Source of the DNA: CAUZFZ01 sp963579025
Lineage (GTDB): Bacteria; Planctomycetota; Planctomycetia; Planctomycetales; Planctomycetaceae
Direction of reading: 5' to 3'
Assembly: GCA_963579025.1 (NCBI GenBank)
Contig: CAUZFZ010000235.1
Location: 1 to 12,068 of the forward strand
Length of the DNA stretch: 12,068 bases
Shown here: positions 7,656 to 12,068 of the stretch, one piece after another
Numbering within the stretch: position 1 is the stretch's first letter
How the letters are laid out: each line of letters begins with the position of its first letter
Position numbers and translations under genes: made by a program
The notes under the pieces: model-generated
Databases searched by the model: none
Told to the model about the DNA's origin: nothing
The model's input: the letters and a program-made list of their open reading frames with translations, nothing else

Positions 7656-8593
7656 TGCTGTCAGGGCGAAAGAGCATCTTGACGGAGAGCGAATGGAAGC
7701 TGGTCGAAAGGAAATACGTCGCGATATCCAACGAAATCGCCCGACGCATCCGGAGTTCGGGAGCGTACGCTGAAAGCGTATGTGACCGTGCTAAAGACGA
7801 GTTTCTCCGGATAGCGCTTGAGCAGAAGCGTAGTGGGTTGCTTTCGGAACGTTCGATTAATGTCCGGCACCTCGTGCAAAACGCGATTCGCGTCGAGTCT
7901 CGTCGGGTCACCGCAACTTTGCCCAGCGGCGAACAGCTGGCTGCCTCGAAGCCGACGCGAGTTGACATCGATGACATCTTGAAGGCACCAATTGAGCGGA
8001 TCCCGTCGATCCTCAAGGAGTTTGGCGTTACGCGGTCGCGTATTGCAGACTGGTCTGGTGTCTCTGAGGCCGACCTTACCCGCGTTTTTTCGCTTCGCGC
8101 GGCACCGAGTCCGGGTTTACTGCGAGAACTTAGAAAACTGTTGCACATTCACTCGCGACTCATCAACAGCATCGAGTATCCACTCCCTGCCGTGGATGTT
8201 TCATGTAGTTCATCACATATTCATGGTGAGGGCCTCTTTACACCAGAAGATGTCAACGAGGGCCAGATAATTGGTGAGATGACGGGACAGATATACGTCG
8301 CAACTGACTACGACTCCACTTCGTGCGTCGAACTCATGGACGGCAGTAAGTTGGAACTCTCTATGCCCTTCAGACGCATGAATCACTCCTGTGAACCTAA
8401 CAGTCAGTACTTTCAGGAATTCAATTATGCGATGGGAAGCACAGTCCTTTGGCTCGAGTCTAATTGTGATATTTGTCATGGAGAAGAAATCACAGTCGAC
8501 TATGGTTGGCCGGAGTCGTTTTGCTTAGACCACTGTCGATGTGGATCGCCTGCCTGCACAGGAAGATTGGCCAGCGGATTCCTCGCTGGGTAA
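7655..8593 (+). CDS. SET-domain protein lysine methyltransferase with N-terminal helix-turn-helix-like region and post-SET cysteines
   Basis: The protein has 312 residues. Residues 183-290 are a SET domain: HIHGEGLFTPEDVNEGQIIG (188-207, binds the methyl donor), RMNHSCEPN (241-249, the NHSCxPN catalytic-site signature) and GEEITVDYGWP (276-286, the GEExxxDY signature with the tyrosine). A post-SET CRCGSPACTG (294-303) follows, which with Cys246 would hold a zinc ion. All key residues are present, so lysine methylation of a protein using S-adenosylmethionine is likely; the target is unknown. Residues 112-168 (LKEFGVTRSRIADWSGVSEA onward) resemble a Cro/XRE helix-turn-helix, and residues 10-85 are helical and charged. 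The gene is AT-richer than its neighbours (45-47% GC in sampled 60-base lines against about 65% in the primase gene), suggesting a separate origin. It is coupled to the upstream zinc-finger gene, which may assist or recruit its substrate. Confidence 0.85.
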   Translation: MLSGRKSILTESEWKLVERKYVAISNEIARRIRSSGAYAESVCDRAKDEFLRIALEQKRSGLLSERSINVRHLVQNAIRVESRRVTATLPSGEQLAASKPTRVDIDDILKAPIERIPSILKEFGVTRSRIADWSGVSEADLTRVFSLRAAPSPGLLRELRKLLHIHSRLINSIEYPLPAVDVSCSSSHIHGEGLFTPEDVNEGQIIGEMTGQIYVATDYDSTSCVELMDGSKLELSMPFRRMNHSCEPNSQYFQEFNYAMGSTVLWLESNCDICHGEEITVDYGWPESFCLDHCRCGSPACTGRLASGFLAG

Positions 8594-8618
8594 CGACGTT
8601 CTTTGTTCGTCGTACTGA

Positions 8619-8630
8619 CTGTGTTAGCAT
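8619..8630 (+). promoter_or_regulatory. Promoter-like box CTGTGTTAGCAT before the primase gene
   Basis: CTGTG plus one base is followed by TAGCAT (8625-8630). A TTGTTC at 8603-8608 lies 16 bases upstream of TAGCAT and could be a -35. It matches the boxes before the replication-relaxation and two antitoxin genes. The start codon is about 25 bases downstream. Confidence 0.4.
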
Positions 8631-8654
8631 TTTAGGTGACACAGTTGCTGCTTG

Positions 8655-9893
8655 ATGATGCCATCTCGTAAACACCCTTCCTACATCGATGTCGACTCGC
8701 TGCTGCCGCAAGTGACGCCTCAGCAGGCTGCGGCTTATTACGGGTTTCCCCTTCCGGAGTCGTCGTCAGATCGGGAACTCCGTCTGGCTTGCCCGTTCAA
8801 CTGCTCCGACCGCACTGACAATCCCCGAGCGATTGCCGTCAGTCTGACGCAGGCTGCAAATCCGCTGACATGCCACCAGTACCAGTGTGGCGTTCGCGGC
8901 AATCTTTTGACGCTGATGTTCGCCATGAAGCACGGACGACTTCCGACTGGCGGTCGCCTCAAGGGAAGTGATTTCAAGGAGATGGCGACGGACCTGCAGT
9001 CGATCGCGAATGGAGAATCATCACCGGTTCCACCGTCGCCGGCGAGGCCCCCCCAACAGTCCTCGCCGGCGTACGCACCGGCGGAACCAGGTGCTGATGT
9101 AGCAAGGGATCTGCAACCCAATGTCCCGCTGCGACTTTCAGACAATGAGCGGGCTCAGGCACAGGAACATCTCGATGATCAGTTCGTCACCGACGTGGCC
9201 GAAATGAGTCCCGCAGCAGCGGCGTACTTTCGAAGTCGGCCGTGGTTTACGCCAGAACTCATGGAGAAGTGGAAAGTCGGCTACCTGCCCCAGAGCGTGA
9301 AGGGACTGTTTCGCGGCAGGATCATGTACCCGATGCTCTCCGAGCGTGGCGACGTGCTCTCATGGTTCGGCCGCGACCCGCGTTTCGAAGAGAAGTACGA
9401 CAAGTGGATTCGCGCCGGCAAGCCGGAGAAAGACCGCCCGGCGAAGTACCGATTCGTGAGTCAGAAACTCTTCCGTCGCGGTCTGGAGCTGTTTGGCCAG
9501 CAGGCCAGTCGACTCGAAGAACCCGGTTACCGCGACGCCGTCCGCGAACTGGGAGTACTCGTTGTCGAAGGGCCAAATGATGTCACCCGTCTCGATGAAC
9601 TCGGCGTCCCGTCCGTCGCGATCTGCAGCAACATGATTACGGAACCGCAGTCAGACAAGGTAGCGAAGTGGGCGAACCAGATTGCAGGGCGACTGGCGAC
9701 GGTCATGCTCGACTGTGACGAGGAGGGCGAGACTGGATCGCGACAGGTCGTCCACGAACTCGCAAAGCGGTGCCGCGTCCGATTGGCGTGGCATTGCGGC
9801 ACTGGCGGTGGACGCTTCCGGGGCAAGCAGCCCGAGTCCCTTTCCTTCGAGGAGTGGACTGTGATCCGCGAGTCACTCGCAGCGGATCGGTGA
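8655..9893 (+). CDS. DnaG-type primase: CHC2-like zinc finger plus Toprim domain
   Basis: The protein has 412 residues. Residues 10-95 form a CHC2-type zinc-binding domain with C46, C50, C73 and C78 (ACPFNCSDRT, then LTCHQYQCGVRGN). Residues 118-155 are a Pro/Ser/Ala-rich linker. Residues 170-285 match the primase catalytic-core N-terminal domain (WFTPELMEKWKVGYLP, then GRIMYPMLSERGDVLSWFGR). Residues 299-385 are the Toprim fold, with E305 in VLVVEGPNDVTRLDELG and D353/D355 in MLDCDEEGETG, the acidic residues that bind metal and make RNA primers. There is no helicase or DnaB-interaction domain, so it is shorter than chromosomal DnaG (about 600 residues) and typical of plasmid or phage primases. 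I chose ATG 8655; a TTG at 8652 and ATG at 8658 are also in frame and none has a good ribosome site. Next to the repeat-rich block at 9894-10432, it is the likely replication primase of the element. Confidence 0.85.
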   Translation: MMPSRKHPSYIDVDSLLPQVTPQQAAAYYGFPLPESSSDRELRLACPFNCSDRTDNPRAIAVSLTQAANPLTCHQYQCGVRGNLLTLMFAMKHGRLPTGGRLKGSDFKEMATDLQSIANGESSPVPPSPARPPQQSSPAYAPAEPGADVARDLQPNVPLRLSDNERAQAQEHLDDQFVTDVAEMSPAAAAYFRSRPWFTPELMEKWKVGYLPQSVKGLFRGRIMYPMLSERGDVLSWFGRDPRFEEKYDKWIRAGKPEKDRPAKYRFVSQKLFRRGLELFGQQASRLEEPGYRDAVRELGVLVVEGPNDVTRLDELGVPSVAICSNMITEPQSDKVAKWANQIAGRLATVMLDCDEEGETGSRQVVHELAKRCRVRLAWHCGTGGGRFRGKQPESLSFEEWTVIRESLAADR

Positions 9894-9996
9894 CGTCCAT
9901 GTACTGGCCTTCCAAGGCCCTTCTCGGCGGAGTTTCATTGTCGTCGGGAGTAGGGGAGTCATCGCCGGTTTGCGCCGTCTCGGATGGCGCGAAACC

Positions 9997-10186
9997 CCGA
10001 CACGGGGACAGCGGCGTGGGAGGAGTGGAGGCGTCGGAGTACCCGCGTCAGTCGACGCGGGGTCTCGTCCCGCTCTGCAGCCGTTCCCGTACGGGCAGAG
10101 TGCGTGACGCCACGAGCGAAACCCGTGGTCGCGAGGCCAAGACAGGAGCCGGGCGATCAGGGAGGCACGAGCTGTCCCCGTGTCGG
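9997..10186. repeat. 16-bp perfect inverted repeat pair (9997-10012 / 10171-10186)
   Basis: CCGACACGGGGACAGC at 9997-10012 is the exact reverse complement of 10171-10186. The right copy lies inside the loop of the 13-bp pair 10131-10143/10189-10201 while the left copy lies outside it, so both pairings together would form a pseudoknot. Otherwise they are alternative folds. The left copy also contains a local CCCCG-ACA-CGGGG hairpin (9995-10007). Confidence 0.75.
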
Positions 10187-10227
10187 ATGTCTTGGCCTCG
10201 CGGGCTCCGCCCCGCGAGTGGCGTCAC
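10104..10227. repeat. Nested long inverted repeats (10 bp and 13 bp perfect)
   Basis: GTGACGCCAC (10104-10113) pairs with GTGGCGTCAC (10218-10227), and GCGAGGCCAAGAC (10131-10143) pairs with GTCTTGGCCTCGC (10189-10201). They form one long stem with an internal loop. The smaller hairpin GCGGG-CTCCGC-CCCGC (10200-10215) sits on the right side and overlaps the end of the 13-bp arm. Confidence 0.75.
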
Positions 10228-10414
10228 CTGTCGAGGTGGCGTTCTTCGCTTCGCGAAGCCGTCCGTGTCGAGTTCCACTCGCCGGACAGGGTGATCCGCG
10301 AATGATCCGCATGCGGTGCACTTCGGGGATCAGTCGGCGGTTCAGCTTCGGAGGTGTTGAATAACCCTGCGAGTCGGCAGTGAGACCGACAACCTCTGGG
10401 CTGCTACGGTGAAC

Positions 10415-10427
10415 CTGTGGTACGATG
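10415..10427 (+). promoter_or_regulatory. Extended -10 promoter box of the toxin-antitoxin operon
   Basis: CTGTGGTACGATG contains the extended -10 TGGTACGAT, with the hexamer TACGAT at 10421-10426. Its spacing puts the transcript start at or next to ATG 10433, implying a leaderless message; no ribosome site is seen. The same sequence, with two differences, precedes the second antitoxin at exactly the same distance from its ATG, so it may also be the operator. Confidence 0.45.
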
Positions 10428-10432
10428 TGTGC

Positions 10433-10699
10433 ATGACGCCAAAACTCACACACGATCTGGACGATGCCATTCGACAGCAGGGGAGTCCGCTATACGTTGT
10501 CGGTGCTGACGATAAGTCGCGATACGTCATCATCACCGACGAGCAGTTTGAGAAGTTCCGAGCCCTGTTCGATCAGGATCGCTTCAGCCACAGCGAGCAA
10601 CGTGAGGTGCTTCGCCGCAACGGTGAGCGAGCCGGCTGGGACGATCCGGAGATGGATGCGTACGACGATTATGACGCTCACCACCCGACTGCCTCATGA
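10433..10699 (+). CDS. Antitoxin of a MazF/PemK-type toxin-antitoxin pair
   Basis: The protein has 88 residues. The N-terminal half (LTHDLDDAIRQQGSPLYVV, then RYVIITDEQFEKF at 30-42) is the short beta-strand/helix DNA-binding type of small antitoxins common in planctomycetes and cyanobacteria. The C-terminal half is acidic (DDPEMDAYDDYD), as expected of a disordered tail that wraps the toxin. Its stop overlaps the toxin start (ATGA at 10696-10699), so the two are translationally coupled. A GTG at 10409 would add eight residues, but ATG 10433 sits at the expected distance from the TACGAT box and aligns with the ATG of the second antitoxin. The antitoxin would neutralise the toxin and repress its own promoter; this is family knowledge, and the specific family name is uncertain. 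Confidence 0.75.
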   Translation: MTPKLTHDLDDAIRQQGSPLYVVGADDKSRYVIITDEQFEKFRALFDQDRFSHSEQREVLRRNGERAGWDDPEMDAYDDYDAHHPTAS

Positions 10700-11055
10700 A
10701 TGTTTCCCGTGACGACGTCGTGCTTGTGGACTACCCGTACAGCGACCGTACGGGCTCGAAAGTGCGCCCGTGTCTCGTCGTGCAGAACGACCAGAACAAC
10801 CGACGACTCGACGATACGATCGTCGTCATGTTCAGCAGCCGGACGCAGTATTCCTCCAGTGAGCCGACACAACTGCTGATCACGGCGAATTCTGCAGCGG
10901 GTCAACAGGCTGGGCTTCTATTCGACTCGGCAGTGCTCTGCGAGAACATTGTGACCGTCGACCGCAGCTTTGTCCGTCGCCACATTGGAACACTCCCTGA
11001 TGGGACCATGCGGGACGTGGATGAGTGTCTGAAGGCATCGCTGGGGATTCAGTGA
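10696..11055 (+). CDS. MazF/PemK-family endoribonuclease toxin
   Basis: The protein has 119 residues, the usual MazF/PemK length (110-120). It shows the opening DDVVLVDYPYSDRTGSKVRP (6-25) with the conserved R24-P25 before the CLVVQND strand, the VVMFSSRTQ strand (43-51), and GLLFDSAVLCENIVTVDRSF (73-92) then IGTLPDGTM. The latter match the second half of the family, in which the leucine-rich strand and the v-d-k/r motif pack the SH3-like barrel. Members cut single-stranded RNA at short motifs and stop growth when the antitoxin is lost, which stabilises plasmids and islands. The gene overlaps its antitoxin by four bases and has no own ribosome site. It ends eight bases before the convergent second antitoxin. 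Confidence 0.85.
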   Translation: MNVSRDDVVLVDYPYSDRTGSKVRPCLVVQNDQNNRRLDDTIVVMFSSRTQYSSSEPTQLLITANSAAGQQAGLLFDSAVLCENIVTVDRSFVRRHIGTLPDGTMRDVDECLKASLGIQ

Positions 11056-11068
11056 CCACGGTTCACTG
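11050..11068. other. Short hairpin spanning the two convergent stop codons
   Basis: CAGTGA (11050-11055) and TCACTG (11063-11068) pair around a seven-base loop and include the stop codons of the toxin gene and the second antitoxin gene. It lacks a T-run, so it is at best a weak bidirectional terminator. Confidence 0.25.
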
Positions 11069-11326
11069 CAAGAACGTGGACAGCAAGTGCTCTCGACCGT
11101 GGCGATGAGCGACTTCGGCAGTCTCCATTCTGCCAGATTCCAGGTCGTCGATCCCGGACTGTATGGCCTGCCGGTCTTCCTGCTTTCGCAGGGCACGCAG
11201 GGCCTTTATGTACGTCTCATCGTCCACCAGCACGTAGACACGGTCCGTGTCGGGGTCAATTACCAGGACATCACCTTGATTGGCGTGCAACGCCGCTGAC
11301 ATTTCTGGAGTGAGCTGTAGCTTCAT
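11063..11326 (-). CDS. Second antitoxin-like protein, no partner toxin in view
   Basis: The protein has 87 residues. The N-terminal half (LTPEMSAALHANQGDVLVID, then RVYVLVDDETYIKAL at 29-43) aligns without gaps with the antitoxin at 10433. L5-T6, A12, V22, D26, Y31-V32 and D36-E37 fall at the same numbers in both. The C-terminal half (QAIQSGIDDLESGRMETAEV onward) is different and resembles the toxin-binding tail of other small antitoxins. A cognate toxin would be expected directly downstream on the minus strand, but that space is the MazF-like toxin on the opposite strand, so this gene is an orphan or a second antitoxin for that toxin. Its ATG lies at the same distance from a CTGTGATACGCTG box as in the first operon. 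Confidence 0.7.
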   Translation of the reverse strand: MKLQLTPEMSAALHANQGDVLVIDPDTDRVYVLVDDETYIKALRALRKQEDRQAIQSGIDDLESGRMETAEVAHRHGREHLLSTFLQ

Positions 11327-11331
11327 TACAG

Positions 11332-11344
11332 CAGCGTATCACAG
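11332..11344 (-). promoter_or_regulatory. Extended -10 promoter box of the second antitoxin
   Basis: On the minus strand, CTGTGATACGCTG contains TACGCT (11333-11338), which begins 12 bases before the ATG at 11326. Both the sequence (11 of 13) and the spacing match the box of the toxin-antitoxin operon, so a leaderless transcript and a shared regulator are likely. Confidence 0.45.
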
Positions 11345-11385
11345 TTGAGTGAGGCGTTGCGCTTCAGTGCGTCTTACGGCACGCT

Positions 11386-12054
11386 GTGAGCGTGGCCAAA
11401 GAATCATTCTTCTACCCGGAAACTCAGCCGCTTTTCACGAAGCTGGAGCAGATCAGTCAGCGATCCGGCATCAGTCGCGGCCAGGCCTTTGAAGACTGGC
11501 TTAGTGCAGTCGTCTGCTCGCTCGCGGCCGAGACGATGGAAGATGAGTACCTCGCAATGGTCGAACGCCACAAGGATGGCACTCGGGGGCGTCGCGGAAT
11601 CGATCTGATGCCGGAGATGATGGCGCTGCTCGTCGATGCGATGGAAAAACGCGATGCCGACATCCTCGGCGATCTATTTCAGTCGAGCATTTCATACGGG
11701 GAAGCGGGCCAGTACCTCTCGCCGGAATCTGTCGCACGGTTGCTTGCCGAAATGTCTGTCGATCCCGACGTCCGACCGACAGATGGAGGCCCTGTGCTCG
11801 TAAATGATTGCTGCTGCGGGACCGGTCGGATGCTGCTGGAAGCATCGAATGTGAATCCGCATGTTGAGCTGGTCGGAACGGACATCGATGCGCGCTGTGC
11901 AAAAATCACGGCAGTGAATCTTGGATTGCGAGGCCGTTACGGGGGGTGTGATCTCTCTGAGGCGACAACACGTGGGAGTTGTGAGTTGGAGTTCTTCGGC
12001 TTTTGCCGTGAGTTGAAGTGGTCTTGGAGAAAGCGGCGTCCTTTGCGATCCTGA
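11386..12054 (+). CDS. N6-adenine DNA methylase (HsdM-like), N-terminal part only; interrupted near 11940
   Basis: The start is GTG 11386 or GTG 11392; neither has a clear ribosome site. Residues 1-105 are helical, with SSISYGEAGQYLSPESVARL (100-119) like the YGxxxTP entry of HsdM-type methylases. Residues 138-150 are motif I (LVNDCCCGTGRML), and residues 161-183 hold motif II and the following helix (ELVGTDIDARCAKITAVNLG). These bind S-adenosylmethionine. Family members continue after NLxLRGxYG with a strand that leads to the catalytic NPPF/DPPY motif. Here the sequence turns at residue 187 into unrelated residues (GGCDLSEATTRGSC...RKRRPLRS) and stops, and no frame downstream restores the family. 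The gene is therefore cut by an insertion or deletion at the GGGGGGTGTG site, perhaps a group II intron. If spliced, the methylase could be intact. Any restriction partner lies outside the window. Confidence 0.7.
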   Translation: MSVAKESFFYPETQPLFTKLEQISQRSGISRGQAFEDWLSAVVCSLAAETMEDEYLAMVERHKDGTRGRRGIDLMPEMMALLVDAMEKRDADILGDLFQSSISYGEAGQYLSPESVARLLAEMSVDPDVRPTDGGPVLVNDCCCGTGRMLLEASNVNPHVELVGTDIDARCAKITAVNLGLRGRYGGCDLSEATTRGSCELEFFGFCRELKWSWRKRRPLRS

Positions 12055-12068
12055 TTTCTGAACGGAAA
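11946..12068 (+). mobile_element. Possible 5' end of a group II intron inserted in the methylase gene
   Basis: Directly after the last family-like codons (LRGRYG) comes GTGTG (11946-11950), which fits the GUGYG 5' consensus of group II introns. It is followed by small hairpins, ACAAC/GTTGT (11965-11969/11978-11982) and CGGC-TTTT-GCCG (11997-12008). Only 123 bases are in view, with no domain V or reverse transcriptase, so this is a hypothesis. A transposon end or simple gene decay would look the same. Confidence 0.3.

Larger units (their letters stand above)
9894..10432. other. Structured non-coding block (candidate replication/transfer origin or structured RNA)
   Basis: These 539 bases hold no credible gene but are dense in inverted repeats. 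GGCCTTCCAAGGCC (9906-9919) follows the primase stop. CCCGCGTC-AGTC-GACGCGGG (10042-10061) has an 8-bp perfect stem. CTCTGC/GCAGAG (10073-10078/10095-10100) encloses CCCGTACGGG. CACCT/AGGTG lies at 10225-10238, CTTCGC/GCGAAG at 10244-10258, and a two-part hairpin GTCCG..CGAGT-TCC-ACTCG..CGGAC at 10261-10287. Two copies of TGATCCGC lie at 10292 and 10303. Long-range pairs are listed separately. Position beside the primase and toxin-antitoxin genes suggests an origin of replication or transfer; a structured RNA is the alternative. No A/T-rich unwinding element was recognised, which weighs somewhat against a classical oriV. Confidence 0.55.

Noticed and set aside
8464..8490. CDICHGEE in the SET protein as a fifth CxxCxG finger
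   Set aside because: The HGEEITVDYG segment is the SET catalytic signature, so the resemblance to a DnaJ motif is most likely coincidence.
8652..8654. TTG as start of the primase
   Set aside because: Two ATG codons follow directly and no ribosome site favours the TTG.
9770..10294. 174-residue plus-strand ORF over the primase end and the repeat block
   Set aside because: It follows GC-rich hairpin sequence, has low-complexity Arg/Gly/Ser composition, and begins inside the primase gene.
10409..10432. GTG start adding eight residues to the first antitoxin
   Set aside because: It would place the -10 box inside the coding sequence and break the ungapped alignment with the second antitoxin.
1..12068. 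CRISPR array, tRNA, rRNA, integrase or complete insertion sequence
   Set aside because: No regularly spaced direct repeats, cloverleaf, or tyrosine/serine recombinase or transposase motifs were found on either strand.

Overview
The window looks like chromosomal DNA of a planctomycete (Planctomycetota). The coding density is moderate and the genes are GC-rich. It holds a serine-hydrolase/propeller fusion and a large secreted alpha/beta-hydrolase of kinds common in that phylum, plus a palindromic intergenic repeat of the sort scattered through such genomes. The phylum is an inference from gene content; no marker gene is present.

Left part (1-3676), host-like: the 3' part of a beta-lactamase-type serine hydrolase fused to a DUF4185/sialidase-like propeller domain (1-1464); a 182-bp inverted-repeat element (1488-1669); and a secreted alpha/beta-hydrolase (1724-3676) that stops abruptly before its expected second nucleophile elbow. 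The broken hydrolase and the gene debris at 3677-3970 look like the edge of an inserted element.

Right part (about 3677-12068), accessory and mobile-element-like: a VirD4/HerA-type conjugation ATPase (3983-6250); a convergent, overlapping replication-relaxation protein (6184-7074); a two-gene cassette with a DnaJ-type zinc-finger protein split across two frames (7301-7655) and a SET-domain lysine methyltransferase (7655-8593); a small CHC2-Toprim primase (8655-9893); a 540-bp non-coding block full of inverted repeats (9894-10432); a MazF/PemK-type toxin-antitoxin pair (10433-11055); a convergent second antitoxin related to the first (11063-11326); and the N-terminal half of an N6-adenine DNA methylase (11386-12054) that loses its family sequence at about 11940, where a GTGTG sequence suggests a group II intron or other insertion. 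Together these are the replication, transfer, stability and modification genes of an integrative or plasmid-like element. No integrase or relaxase is visible.

The points most worth following are these. Four CxxCxGxG motifs appear only if the zinc-finger ORF is read through a +1 shift at a run of six C. That protein is translationally coupled to a eukaryote-like SET methyltransferase in a locally AT-richer segment. The non-coding block contains a 16-bp perfect inverted repeat with pseudoknot topology. A shared CTGTGnTAnnnT promoter-like motif precedes four of the element's genes, and two antitoxins align without gaps in their N-terminal halves.
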